From Sabulitectum sp964386635 (GTDB lineage Bacteria > Fermentibacterota > Fermentibacteria > Fermentibacterales > JCC-6): DNA of 56,105 nucleotides. The notes under the pieces are model-generated. The model was not told the DNA's origin. It was given only the letters and a program-made list of their open reading frames with translations, and searched no databases. The stretch is from NCBI GenBank assembly GCA_964386635.1, contig CAYLRO010000016.1, positions 1 through 56,105 on the forward strand, given 5' to 3'. This document shows positions 7,712-16,632 of the stretch, piece after piece. The position numbers and the translations under genes were made by a program. Within the stretch, counting starts at the first letter, position 1. Each line of letters opens with the position of its first letter.

Positions 7712-8335
7712 TTAGTCCATGTCTGAGAGATCAACACTCCAGTAGAAACCATCCTCGTCGACCCATACTTCCCAGAGGGTGTATACATCGTCGTCTTCGT
7801 CAACGCACTTGAAGTCATAGTAGTCGCCTGCGGGAACGTAGAATGTCATTGTCTCACCAGGGTGAAGAAGCTCTGAGCCGAGACGGTCGTCGCCCCATGG
7901 GGAATCGCTTGGATCACCGTAGACATACCAGATGGTCCAGCTGCCCAGGTCGTTCTCGATGGTTATAGGGGCCATGCCGCCTGAGGAGTGAGTTATTGAT
8001 GTTGAACCACCCCAGTCCTGTTCACCGAGATTTGCAAGGTCTACATACATGTTAACAGTACCGTTTACACTAACACCCCAGAAGGTGTAGGTGTCGCCGT
8101 CTTCGTCCTCGATCATAACATCGTATGTGTCGTTGTTAAGCTGGAAGGTTCTTGTGTCACCGGCGTATACAATCTCTGAGGAACCCAGCCAGTCGTCACC
8201 CCAGGAGTCGGAAGCAGATGGCGAAATGTAGATGTACCAGAAGTCATAGCTTCCAGTGTCGTTTGTGATATTCAGTCTACCTGCAAATGACGCAGCAACC
8301 AGAAGCACCATCATGAAAAGTATCGATTTTCTCAA
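7712..8335 (-). CDS. Secreted protein with two tandem copies of an Asp-rich beta domain
   Basis: 207 residues. TTG start with GGGAGG eight bases upstream; a signal peptide (MRKSILFMMVLLVAASFAG) precedes the mature protein. The mature part is two related copies of about 80 residues (roughly 21-95 and 121-205). Both copies have I-ND-GS...WY-Y, a segment WGDDWLGSS or WGDDRLGSE, a G-T-TF turn and an acidic EDEDGDTYTFW or DEDDDVYTLW. The acidic loops suggest calcium binding. I do not recognise a named family. A strong promoter and a dedicated terminator show a single-gene transcript, probably well expressed. Confidence 0.8.
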   Translation of the reverse strand: MRKSILFMMVLLVAASFAGRLNITNDTGSYDFWYIYISPSASDSWGDDWLGSSEIVYAGDTRTFQLNNDTYDVMIEDEDGDTYTFWGVSVNGTVNMYVDLANLGEQDWGGSTSITHSSGGMAPITIENDLGSWTIWYVYGDPSDSPWGDDRLGSELLHPGETMTFYVPAGDYYDFKCVDEDDDVYTLWEVWVDEDGFYWSVDLSDMD

Positions 8336-8397
8336 AATTACCTCCCTTGTTCTAATTGAGTAAAAGACAGTCTATCCCCCAGACGACCATCAGACAG

Positions 8398-8426
8398 ATA
8401 ATTCTTCTGTTTTTCCTTAATGTCAA
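8398..8426 (-). promoter_or_regulatory. Strong sigma-70-like promoter of the duplicated-domain secreted protein
   Basis: Reverse strand: perfect TTGACA (8426-8421), 17-base spacer, AATTAT (8403-8398). A transcript would start near 8391 and carry a leader of about 55 bases to the TTG codon at 8335. Confidence 0.7.
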
Positions 8427-8525
8427 TGGCCGTCCGGTGTGATACCCGGCCTTAACTATTCTTATTCCATTTGACCGGCAAGCAGGTATATTATCCAGTC
8501 CAACGTAACGGGCAGGGAGGTTTAA

Positions 8526-9581
8526 GTGAATCTTGCCGGACAGATAAAAATGGGTATAGGCGCTCTCAGGTGCATTGCAGGGGCCAGAATACCATTGAAT
8601 GTAATGATATCAGTAACTGACAGATGCCCCAGCAGGTGCGCATACTGCCAGATACCTTTAAGGTGTCGACCGGATCTCACAACGGCTCAGTGGAAATCGA
8701 TCATTGACCAGATGGCCCTGGCGGGAACCATGAGAATCGGTGTCTGGGGAGGGGAACCGCTTGTCCGCAGGGATATAGTGGAACTGTGCGCCCACGCAAG
8801 GAAACTGGGGATCTATGTCAGTCTGGACTCGAATGGCTATCTGATCCCGGCTATGCCTGAGATACTTGATAACATTGACCACCTGGTGCTCTCCTATGAT
8901 GGTCCTGAAAAAGCACATGATGCCAACCGTGAACCTGGAAGCTGGAAAAAGGTCATGAAAGCCTTTGAAACTGCTTCAGGCAAAGTAAGACTCTGGTCTA
9001 TCACAGTACTTACAAAGAACAACATCCATGATCTTGATGAGATCATGGAAACTGCAGAAAAATACGGATTCCTGACCACTTTCCAGACCCTCCACCACAA
9101 TGATACACTGGGAGGAAATACTGCAGCCATGATGCCCAGTCCGGAAGAATACCACACTGCGTTCAAAAAGATCAGGGAAATGAAAAAGAATGGGGCGCCT
9201 GTTGCCCTCAGCAGCAGATATCTGGAAAAAGCCTCCATGTGGCCCGATTACACCCTGACAAGAATCAAGGAAAAATTCTACGGCCCTTCCTGCAGAGCTG
9301 GAAGAACCTACTGCAACATCGATGTGGACGGAACAGTGTATCCCTGCTCTCTTCTCATGGGAGAGTATCCAGGTATGCTGAATGCTCTTGACGCCGGGTT
9401 TGAAAAAGCCTTCAGACACATCTCCGAAAAAGAACTTCCCTGTAACTCCTGCACAGCATCCTGTTATCCCGAATACAATTACCTTTATTCTCTGAATGTT
9501 CCCGTTGCCCTTGAATGGGCAAAGGGAATAAGGAAAACCGACAAGCTTCTGGCAAAGATGAAAAGAACTGGAGACAGATAA
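8526..9581 (+). CDS. Radical SAM/SPASM-domain enzyme
   Basis: 351 residues. GTG start with GGGAGG upstream. The radical SAM cluster motif is C34-x3-C38-x2-C41 (TDRCPSRCAYCQ), followed by a SAM-binding GGEPL. The C-terminal part has a cysteine-rich SPASM-like region: SCRAGRTYCNIDVDGTVYPC, then PCNSCTASCYPE. SPASM proteins bind extra iron-sulfur clusters and often modify peptides or proteins. No precursor peptide is evident nearby. The stop overlaps the start of the next gene (TAATG), so it is translationally coupled to the acyl-CoA synthetase-like pair. Confidence 0.9.
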   Translation: MNLAGQIKMGIGALRCIAGARIPLNVMISVTDRCPSRCAYCQIPLRCRPDLTTAQWKSIIDQMALAGTMRIGVWGGEPLVRRDIVELCAHARKLGIYVSLDSNGYLIPAMPEILDNIDHLVLSYDGPEKAHDANREPGSWKKVMKAFETASGKVRLWSITVLTKNNIHDLDEIMETAEKYGFLTTFQTLHHNDTLGGNTAAMMPSPEEYHTAFKKIREMKKNGAPVALSSRYLEKASMWPDYTLTRIKEKFYGPSCRAGRTYCNIDVDGTVYPCSLLMGEYPGMLNALDAGFEKAFRHISEKELPCNSCTASCYPEYNYLYSLNVPVALEWAKGIRKTDKLLAKMKRTGDR

Positions 9582-11044
9582 TGCCTGCATTACCTGAATA
9601 CAAAACACGGATTCTGCTTGAGAACTGTGGTGCAGCACTGGTTCCCGGTGTGTTCTGCACCGAAATGCCTGATGAACTCCCTTCTCCCACTGTGTATCTG
9701 AAGGCTCAGATACCAGGCGCAACCAGCCGCGCAGCTGATGGTCTTGTGAGAAGAGCCTCAACATCTGAGGAGATCAGAAGTGGTCTGGAAGACCTTCTGG
9801 GAAGGGAAAACTGCCACGGAGTACTGGCAGCTGAGGCGGTAAGTATTGAAAAGGAATACTACGCAGCCTGCATGCTGGATTTCGGAAGTGAGGAAAAACT
9901 TCCCGGTGGTGTGCTTCTCTTCAGTACAGAAGGCGGTTCAGGCATCGAGCAGAGATCCGGCTCCCTCCAGAGAATACCGTTCAGCCTTATCAACAAACCA
10001 GATGCGGAATACTTCAGGGGCAAGCTTGAAAGCGTCCCCAACCTGGAGGATCTGTCTGATTTCCTTTCAAAACTCGTAGATACCTTCATCACCTACAAAC
10101 TCACAGTTCTTGAAACCAATCCCATTGCTGTTCTGCCTGACGGCTCCCACACAGCTGTGGACTGCAGAGCGGAATTCGAGAAGAGCGGTGTTTCAAAGAA
10201 GAACGCCGATCTGTTCAAAATGCCTGAAACCTCATCTGAGAACCTCACTCCTCTTGAAAAGATCGTGGAGGAGATCAACAAGGCAGATCCTGCAGGAACC
10301 GGTTTCTTCAGAGCTTCCCGGGAAGAAGTTCCACATGGAGCTGTTGCAGTGGCAACAAATCTCTGCGGCGGCGGCGGTAAAATGCTCTGGGAAATGGCAA
10401 CCGGCGGACGGGATGACATATTCACGCTGAATGAAAGTGATACCTCAGGCGGACTTTCCGCCTTCAAGAGTTACAGAATTCTCAGAGTTATCATGAGCCA
10501 GCCTGATGCGGGAGTCCTTCTGCTCACTGGAAGCGGCATGGCATTCCAGAACCAGTACCACCTGGCCTGCGCAGTCTGGAAAGCTCTCAGGGAATCCACC
10601 ACTCCCCTGCCCTGCCTGCTTCGTTTCGGTGGAACTGATCAGGAAAAAGCATTTGAGCTTCTTGAAACCGTGAAAGACTCCCTGCCTGTAAAAATAAAGA
10701 CATTCAGGCCGGAGATATTCCCCAATGCCATGGTGGAAGAAGCAGGAGAAGCTGCTGTTAAGCAGAGAATCAAACAGACAGTTAACCTGCCCTCCGGTGA
10801 AGTTGTCTTCGAGACGGAAACACCGCCTGCCAGGTTTGTCTACCACCCTGAAAAAAACCCTGACTCAGTTGAACCTGAATTCATTTCTCACTGCCCCACC
10901 GGTTATCTCAAGTGGGTAAACGGGAGACCTGCCGCGAACCCCGAAGCAAAGTGTATCGGGTGTCTTGTCTGTGAAACAGTCTCTCTTCTGTCGGGAAACG
11001 GCGAACTGACAATCGAGCTTGATCTTCCAGAGGAGGTTGAATAA
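9581..11044 (+). CDS. Acyl-CoA synthetase beta subunit (SucC/citryl-CoA-synthetase-like) fused to a FixX-like [4Fe-4S] module
   Basis: 487 residues from the ATG at 9581; a longer frame from 9515 lies inside the previous gene. The N-terminal ATP-grasp part is SucC-like: LPEYKTRILLENCG, YLKAQIPGATSRAADGL, LLFSTEGGSGIEQRSG and the metal-binding TVLETNPIAVLPDG. The ligase part (TNLCGGGGKMLWEM, LLLTGSGMAFQNQYH) looks nearer to ATP-citrate lyase or citryl-CoA synthetase than to SucC. The C-terminus adds C438-P-T-G...KC458-IG-C461-LV-C464-E, with a 19-residue gap, as in FixX-type ferredoxins. Those four Cys could ligate one [4Fe-4S] cluster. Likely an ATP-dependent CoA ligase or its reverse; the acid is unknown. 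Confidence 0.8.
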   Translation: MPALPEYKTRILLENCGAALVPGVFCTEMPDELPSPTVYLKAQIPGATSRAADGLVRRASTSEEIRSGLEDLLGRENCHGVLAAEAVSIEKEYYAACMLDFGSEEKLPGGVLLFSTEGGSGIEQRSGSLQRIPFSLINKPDAEYFRGKLESVPNLEDLSDFLSKLVDTFITYKLTVLETNPIAVLPDGSHTAVDCRAEFEKSGVSKKNADLFKMPETSSENLTPLEKIVEEINKADPAGTGFFRASREEVPHGAVAVATNLCGGGGKMLWEMATGGRDDIFTLNESDTSGGLSAFKSYRILRVIMSQPDAGVLLLTGSGMAFQNQYHLACAVWKALRESTTPLPCLLRFGGTDQEKAFELLETVKDSLPVKIKTFRPEIFPNAMVEEAGEAAVKQRIKQTVNLPSGEVVFETETPPARFVYHPEKNPDSVEPEFISHCPTGYLKWVNGRPAANPEAKCIGCLVCETVSLLSGNGELTIELDLPEEVE

Positions 11045-12006
11045 TGGCTGGGATACTGAAACACCTCTGCGGAATTGACACCCCGAAAGTTCTTGTTTTC
11101 GGCATCACAGGCCGTCAGGGAAAGAGCCGTTCCAGGCTCATGAGCGGATTCGGAACTGAGATAGTGGCAGGATGCACGCCGGGCAAGGGAGGTCAGGAAG
11201 TTGACTCTGTCCCTGTGTACAACAATGCAGCTGAAGCAATGGCGGCACACCCTGAGATCAACAGCGCGGTTTTCTTCGTTCCTGCAGGTGCCATTGCAAA
11301 AGCAGCGTTCGATGCAATGGATGCAGGAATAAAGTTCCTGGTACTCACCGCTGACGGCGTTGCCACACAGGATTCCATCAGAATAAAGGAAAAAGCTGCT
11401 GAAACAGGATCCATGTGCCTGGGACCCAATACAGTGGGAATGCTGGACACAGAAGGATACCTGTTCGGTCTTATAGGTGGCAGAGCATCCTGGGCGAGGA
11501 AGAACTATCTTCCCGGCAAAGTCGGCGTAATAAGCCGTTCAGGCGGCCTGAGCCAGCTGCTGGCAGCTTTCCACTGCAGAAAGAATCTTCCAGGCCCAAT
11601 GGAAGACGGAACCTTTCAGCCGCTGTGGGGAGAAGACTTCCCCGGGCTGTCGGCTGTTCTCTGTGTTGGAGGGGACCCTGTCCCTGGAATTACTCTCCTT
11701 GAAGCCGCCAGAGCCTTCCAGGCTGACCCCAGAACAGAGGTGATGGCAGTATATGCTGAAACCGGAACAACCCAGGAGAACGATCTTGCAGAGGCCATCA
11801 GGTCAGGTGAGATAACAAAACCTGTTGTTGTGTTCCTGGGGGGCAGATTCACAAAGGCAGGAGTTGCTCAGAGCCATGCAGGAGCAATGATCCGTAACCC
11901 CAGCGAATCCTACGAAGCCAAGAGAAAAGCACTTCTTGAAGCAGGAGTTACAGTGGTGGACAGACCTGATGCCGTCTTTGCAGCCACTGCAGCCCTTCTT
12001 TACTGA
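11044..12006 (+). CDS. Acyl-CoA synthetase alpha subunit (SucD-like)
   Basis: 320 residues, partner of the preceding beta subunit with a TAATG overlap. SucD features: Rossmann CoA-binding start VLVFGITGRQGKSRS, AGCTPGKGG, MCLGPNTVGML, VGVISRSGGLSQ, a GGDPVPG loop and the phosphohistidine segment SHAGAMI. The active-site His is kept, so phosphoryl transfer should work. Against SucD, the usual GPNCPG reads GPNTVG and about a dozen residues are inserted after the SRSGG segment (around WGEDFPG). It is therefore a divergent, probably non-succinate, CoA ligase. The operon ends in the hairpin at 12031-12077. Confidence 0.87.
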   Translation: MAGILKHLCGIDTPKVLVFGITGRQGKSRSRLMSGFGTEIVAGCTPGKGGQEVDSVPVYNNAAEAMAAHPEINSAVFFVPAGAIAKAAFDAMDAGIKFLVLTADGVATQDSIRIKEKAAETGSMCLGPNTVGMLDTEGYLFGLIGGRASWARKNYLPGKVGVISRSGGLSQLLAAFHCRKNLPGPMEDGTFQPLWGEDFPGLSAVLCVGGDPVPGITLLEAARAFQADPRTEVMAVYAETGTTQENDLAEAIRSGEITKPVVVFLGGRFTKAGVAQSHAGAMIRNPSESYEAKRKALLEAGVTVVDRPDAVFAATAALLY

Positions 12007-12017
12007 ACTTAACCTTT

Positions 12018-12047
12018 TTGTAACACTTCTCCCCTTTCCAGTATCTT
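12018..12047 (+). promoter_or_regulatory. Possible promoter of the propeller lipoprotein gene
   Basis: TTGTAA (12018-12023), 18-base spacer, TATCTT (12042-12047). A transcript would begin near 12054, within the loop of the terminator hairpin, so it would carry only the 3' arm. Weak hexamers; proposed partly because the gene needs a promoter here. Confidence 0.4.
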
Positions 12048-12077
12048 TAAGACAACAACACTGGAAAGGGGTTTTTT
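12031..12077 (+). terminator. Terminator of the radical SAM/CoA-ligase operon, overlapping the next ribosome-binding site
   Basis: A perfect 12-bp stem, CCCCTTTCCAGT (12031-12042) with ACTGGAAAGGGG (12060-12071), has a 17-base loop and is followed by six T (12072-12077). The next gene starts with GTG at 12078, so its purine-rich ribosome-binding site (GGAAAGGGG) is the 3' arm of the stem. Confidence 0.8.
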
Positions 12078-13187
12078 GTGAAAAAGATCTTGGGGTTATG
12101 TGTAGTTTTGCTTTTTGCCGCCTGCGGCGAGGATGTGGAAGTCATCACGGACAGCAGCAGAGAAGCAGTTTTATCCCTGGTTAAACTAGATTCCATAGGT
12201 GTTGAACTCGGTGAACCTGAGTACGTATTCGGAGCAATAGAAGGTGCTGTCACAGGCCCTGACGGCAATATTGCAGTTCTTGACAGGGCGGCATGCTGCA
12301 TAAAGGTATACACCCCTGACGGACAGTTTATCAGGCAGATATCCAGAGAGGGAAACGGTCCCGGCGAGCTGATCAGCAATGCTTTCCTGACTATCACTGA
12401 AGACGGAACGCTTCTCACAACAGGAGACGGTGGTGAAATTCTGGGAATTCACGCCTTCAGTTACGAAACAGGTGAATGGCTTGGTTCAGAACCTTCATTC
12501 AGTTCCCCGCCCACCTGCCTGGAAGGCGCTTCAGGAAACACCTACATGCGAAAAAATCTCACTCTGGACGCTTCCTCCGGAGAGCCTGTGGTGGTGACCA
12601 CAATTACACTGAACGAATTCGGGAACGAAGAAGATCTGCTTGTTTTCATGGAAGAAAGAACTCCTTTCACCCCTGATGACATGACAGCAATCGTGAGCCT
12701 TGTGTGGTTTGGATACGATCTGGCTGCAAGCACGGATGGGCGTTTCTACATAGCACCAAGGTCAAGTCAGCAGGTTGTAATCCATGCATTTGACAACACT
12801 GGAGCAGAGCTGTTCACCATAGAACCTGACCTGGAACCCACACTGAGGACTGAAGAGGAAATTGAAGTGGAACGATTAATCCTGCAGGCAAAATCCGCTG
12901 CCATGGGTGACGGTATTCCTATAATCAATATTGATCCATACAAACCTCTTGTAAGAGGGCTTGAAATTGATGAAGGCGGAAACCTGTGGGTGCTTGCCGG
13001 CGGTCCGGCGCAGCCTGAGTTCCTGGTTTACTCTCCTGAAGGTGATTATCTGTACAGAGCCGGAGTGGAAGGCGATCAGCCGGACGGTTCATCCTGGGCT
13101 TTCAATTTCTCGGAAGGCAGGATCCTGGCCTGGGCCGAGGATCCCGCCGACGGATTCCAGAAGATCTGGATACTGGAAAAGGTTTAG
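12078..13187 (+). CDS. Lipoprotein with a predicted six-bladed beta-propeller
   Basis: 369 residues. GTG start directly after the terminator T-run. The signal ends in a lipobox (LLFAACGED), so the mature protein is lipid-anchored. The body shows repeated propeller-type segments such as GPDGNIAVLDRAACCIKVY, TPDGQFIRQI, SREGNGPGEL, IDEGGNLWVL and SPEGDYLYRAG. These match the 6-bladed/NHL-like proteins common in Bacteroidetes-type genomes. Its ligand is unknown. It converges on the M1 peptidase gene, the two stops overlapping by four bases with no terminator between. Confidence 0.8.
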   Translation: MKKILGLCVVLLFAACGEDVEVITDSSREAVLSLVKLDSIGVELGEPEYVFGAIEGAVTGPDGNIAVLDRAACCIKVYTPDGQFIRQISREGNGPGELISNAFLTITEDGTLLTTGDGGEILGIHAFSYETGEWLGSEPSFSSPPTCLEGASGNTYMRKNLTLDASSGEPVVVTTITLNEFGNEEDLLVFMEERTPFTPDDMTAIVSLVWFGYDLAASTDGRFYIAPRSSQQVVIHAFDNTGAELFTIEPDLEPTLRTEEEIEVERLILQAKSAAMGDGIPIINIDPYKPLVRGLEIDEGGNLWVLAGGPAQPEFLVYSPEGDYLYRAGVEGDQPDGSSWAFNFSEGRILAWAEDPADGFQKIWILEKV

Positions 13188-15079
13188 TTACCCAGTATCA
13201 CCAGCCTTGCAGCCTGTCTGATGTTCCCAGGGGCCTCTGCATCAACGATGTATGTCCCGGCTGGGATACCGGAGAGGTTCAGGTTTCTGCTGCCGGGTTC
13301 CAGGACAGTTTCCCGGATTACTCTTCCTGACAGGTCAAAGATGCTGATCTGAAGATTCATCTCACTGGTTCCCAGCCAGTTCAGAACAGTGGATGAACAT
13401 GCCGGATTAGGTCCAAGGTACATTGTGCTCACGCCACCTGCCGGAGGAAAAGTCTGTTCCTCAATTCCCAGAACTGAAGTGCTGAGAATTTTGGCGTCAG
13501 GATCGAATTCAACACTGACAGGCTCGAAGGGTATGGTGAAGATTTCCTGCTGACCCTGGGCATCGTTAAGAAATGTTATCAGCGTGTCTGATCCGGCTCC
13601 TTCAACAAGGAATTCAACAGGCATTGTGAAGAAATTGCTTACTGTCTGTATCTGGCTGATATCCACGGAAAGCTGCCAGTCTGCGCCCTGCTGAATCCAG
13701 TTTGTTGTTATGTCGTATATGGGATAGCCCTCACCGTAGATCCACTGCTGAAAGAACCAGTCCAGATCGCCGTAAAAAGCTTCAGCGTGGTTCTGGAAGT
13801 CCTCTGTAGTAGCCAGTGAATACTTGAATTCCTCAAAGTAGTTGTTGTAGGTTGAGAAGAAGTCAGCATCTCCCATGATCTGTCTCAGCATATGAAGTAC
13901 TGAAGCGCCTTTTTCGTAAGTTGTATTGCTCCAGAGCTCAGACGGCGTCTGAGGATTGATCACGGGAAACATTTCTCCACTGTAAAGATAGGGTTTCATG
14001 ATGTTGTTCACTACGTAGTCGTGGTACTCCTCTTCCCCGTAGGTCTCCATCCAGAGAGCCTCAGAGTAGGTGGCAAAACTCTCTGACAGCCACACCTCTG
14101 TCCAGTATCTCTCTGTAACGCAGTCTCCCCACCACTGGTGCCCCATCTCATGAGCGAGAAGCCAGTCGTAGTTGGTGTTTCCGTTCACAGCAGAAGCTGT
14201 ATGATACACCTGGGAAAGATGCTCCATGTCACCGCTGGGAGTCTCTACATAGCTGAACTTGCAATCCCACGGATATGCTCCGTAAAGGTTCTCGTAATTG
14301 GCCATGATCAGATCAACATTTGCAAAAGATCCCAGGGCATCCTCCACATCCCAGGAATACACGTAGTAGAATATTCTTGAATCAGTTGAATCATGGAGAA
14401 CGGTGTAATCACCGGCACTGAGAGCTGCAAGATAGGTGGACATGGGCTGATCAAGTGTCCAGTGATAGGTCAGTGTTCCATTCATGTTGTTCGTGACACC
14501 TGCTGAATCTCCATTGGCAACAGCATAAAGGGAATCCGGAACAGTAATGTGAAAATCGTATGTAGCCTTGTCTGCAGGTCTGTCATGACAGGGGAACATG
14601 TATCTTCCCATTGAGGGATCTTCTACGAATCCCACCCCCATGTGAAAGATGGCATGGGGATGGAAGTGAAAACCTCCCCAGCTCTCCTCAGGCGGTGTAC
14701 CGTTGTAGCTGATTACAAAATCCAGCGTGTCAGACGTGGAAGCCGGTGAGGAAAGGGTGATGAACAGCGAATCTGCAACATGATTGTATGAGGCAGCACC
14801 TGTAACACCTGTAACAGTGAATTCCTTGAGGAACAGTTTAAACTGGGAAAGATCGTTCTCTGTAGGGACAAGAGAGATCTCTGTAACTGCATCAATAGTC
14901 TCTGATGCAGGATCAATATCTATGATAAGATCGTAGTGAAGAACATCCACAGGCTCCAGAGGGTATTCCTGATAGAGAGGTGCAGGAAGAGGTGTAAGGG
15001 GCCTGGTAAGAACCATGGGGCTTAGTCTGGGGCTGTATGCAGACAGCAGTATCAGCAGAATATGCATCATTCTCTCCAA
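13184..15079 (-). CDS. Secreted M1-family zinc aminopeptidase with type IX-like C-terminal domain
   Basis: 631 residues. A signal peptide precedes the M1 N-terminal beta domain. The zinc site is H310-E-M-G-H314 with the third ligand E333 (H-x18-E, in VWLSESFATY). The substrate-binding GAMEN motif appears as SGDMEH, a common variant. It should remove N-terminal residues from peptides outside the cell. The last ~80 residues (GPNPACSSTVLNW, ISIFDLSGRVI, GIPAGTYIVDA) form a Por-secretion-like sorting domain of the kind cut off during type IX export. The start overlaps the end of the upstream kinase gene by 13 bases. Confidence 0.9.
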   Translation of the reverse strand: MERMMHILLILLSAYSPRLSPMVLTRPLTPLPAPLYQEYPLEPVDVLHYDLIIDIDPASETIDAVTEISLVPTENDLSQFKLFLKEFTVTGVTGAASYNHVADSLFITLSSPASTSDTLDFVISYNGTPPEESWGGFHFHPHAIFHMGVGFVEDPSMGRYMFPCHDRPADKATYDFHITVPDSLYAVANGDSAGVTNNMNGTLTYHWTLDQPMSTYLAALSAGDYTVLHDSTDSRIFYYVYSWDVEDALGSFANVDLIMANYENLYGAYPWDCKFSYVETPSGDMEHLSQVYHTASAVNGNTNYDWLLAHEMGHQWWGDCVTERYWTEVWLSESFATYSEALWMETYGEEEYHDYVVNNIMKPYLYSGEMFPVINPQTPSELWSNTTYEKGASVLHMLRQIMGDADFFSTYNNYFEEFKYSLATTEDFQNHAEAFYGDLDWFFQQWIYGEGYPIYDITTNWIQQGADWQLSVDISQIQTVSNFFTMPVEFLVEGAGSDTLITFLNDAQGQQEIFTIPFEPVSVEFDPDAKILSTSVLGIEEQTFPPAGGVSTMYLGPNPACSSTVLNWLGTSEMNLQISIFDLSGRVIRETVLEPGSRNLNLSGIPAGTYIVDAEAPGNIRQAARLVILGN

Positions 15080-16632
15080 TCAAGCAGAAGTCCGTCTATG
15101 AATTCTCTCAAAATACTCAATCTGGGTACAACGCTTTCATTGATTGGTTCAACACAATCCAGAAGGCGGAGAAGCCTGTCTGCATCGTTGTATGAAGCTG
15201 TTCCCTGCTCAACTTCCTCAAGCAGCGGCACAATGTATGGCTTCATCACTGGCAGCTCGTATGGAAGAGCCGAATTGAACATCACATCCGCCTGTTCCTG
15301 ATAGGGAAAGATGTTCATCCGCTCTCCCTTTCTCACAGAAGACCATCCAAGAATTGTGTCATTTGCCGAGTATCCTCTTCTGAAGCTGTCCCTGACTATC
15401 CTTCGTATCAGTCTTCCGTCTGATGTGGACATCCTTGTGAGTCTGTCAATGTTCAATGTTGTCAGAGCGCTGATGTATATCTTGAATTTACTGCTTACAT
15501 CAACTCCCGGAGTAAGACTGTCATTCAGTCCGTGAATGCCTTCTACAAGAAGGAATTCATTCTCCCCCAATGTCATGGGAGTAACATCGTCTTCTCTTTC
15601 CCCTTCATGGAAATCAAAGACCGGAAGCTTTACTGTCTCACCATTTAGAAGCCTGTTCACGTGATCACCGAAAAGCTCTGTGTTAAGGGCTCCCAGGCAC
15701 TCGAAATCGAAGCTGCCATCCTTGTTTCTGGGGGTTTCAGACCTGGCCCTGAAATAGTTGTCCACACTGATCATCCTGGTTCCGAAACCCTGGGCTCTCA
15801 GGTATGTTGCCAGCATCCTTGTAAATGTGGTTTTTCCACTGCAGGATGGACCGGCTATCATTACTATGCGTTTCTCAGGGAAAGCATCTCCCAGCATGCT
15901 CACGATCTGGACAATTCTGCGGTTCTGGTAGAAATGACTCATCATCACCACCTGTCTGCCGGAATCCTCCCTGATTCTGCGGTTCAGCATATCAACAGTG
16001 TGAACTCTCATCCTGCCGATGTGCTTTTCCTCCAGATCCAGCTCTCTTGAAAGTTTCGGGCTTTCAACCCACTTTGAAATTTCCGGCCACTTGTTGCTTC
16101 CAGGGAACCTGAGAAGGAAAGATTCCGAGATGGGTTTCAGTTCCCATTCAGTCAACCATGAGGTATCAGGGACCGAAGGACCCATTGCAAACGCCCAGGA
16201 ATCACCCAGAACATTTGCTCTGTAAGGATCAACTCCTTCGTGCCATCTTGGCAGCAGGGAGGGTTCACCCATAAGAGTTAATGCCTCATCTGATGAGAGA
16301 ATACGATATTCAATCGGGATTGCTTCCTCTGCGATGAGACTGAGCTCCTGATGGAGTCTGGAGCAAACTTCCTCCTCCATCCCGTTGGGCATCCCTTCAA
16401 TTCTGCATCTGTAGCCAAGTGATATTGAGTGTTCCACCCAGAGTTTCCAGTCAGGGTACGCCCTTTTTACAGCCTGATCAAGGGCCAGGATAAGACCCCG
16501 CCTGTAAACCTCTCTCCCTTCAGAAACCCAGGGAGGTATTGGTTCTCCGCGGTTGTGGCCAAGTGGGAGAACAAGCCCGGATGAGTCTCTGACTGCAATT
16601 ACGGACCCTTTTTTCTGGAAATTCTGTTGCAT
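15067..16632 (-). CDS. Uridine kinase-family nucleoside kinase with N-terminal extension
   Basis: 521 residues. The C-terminal half is a P-loop kinase of the Udk/PRK family: Walker A GPSCSGKTTFTRML, then ISVDNYFRAR, a FDFHEGERED region and LLVEGIHGLND. The ~270-residue N-terminal part begins with a TGS-like stretch (GSVIAVRDSSGLVLPLG) and includes MMSHFYQNRRIVQIVSML just before the P-loop. This arrangement, a ThrRS-like N-terminus plus uridine kinase, is known for a bacterial family of uncertain substrate. Phosphorylation of uridine or another small hydroxyl compound is likely. The ATG has AAAGGA upstream. Confidence 0.8.
   Translation of the reverse strand: MQQNFQKKGSVIAVRDSSGLVLPLGHNRGEPIPPWVSEGREVYRRGLILALDQAVKRAYPDWKLWVEHSISLGYRCRIEGMPNGMEEEVCSRLHQELSLIAEEAIPIEYRILSSDEALTLMGEPSLLPRWHEGVDPYRANVLGDSWAFAMGPSVPDTSWLTEWELKPISESFLLRFPGSNKWPEISKWVESPKLSRELDLEEKHIGRMRVHTVDMLNRRIREDSGRQVVMMSHFYQNRRIVQIVSMLGDAFPEKRIVMIAGPSCSGKTTFTRMLATYLRAQGFGTRMISVDNYFRARSETPRNKDGSFDFECLGALNTELFGDHVNRLLNGETVKLPVFDFHEGEREDDVTPMTLGENEFLLVEGIHGLNDSLTPGVDVSSKFKIYISALTTLNIDRLTRMSTSDGRLIRRIVRDSFRRGYSANDTILGWSSVRKGERMNIFPYQEQADVMFNSALPYELPVMKPYIVPLLEEVEQGTASYNDADRLLRLLDCVEPINESVVPRLSILREFIDGLLLDWRE

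Noticed and set aside
8526..9581. RiPP (modified peptide) cluster around the SPASM enzyme
   Set aside because: No short precursor-peptide gene or exporter was found next to it, and the coupled genes are CoA-ligase subunits.
8976..9764. 262-codon reverse frame opposite the radical SAM gene
   Set aside because: Shadow of well-supported coding sequence spanning two genes; its composition is unlike the other proteins here.
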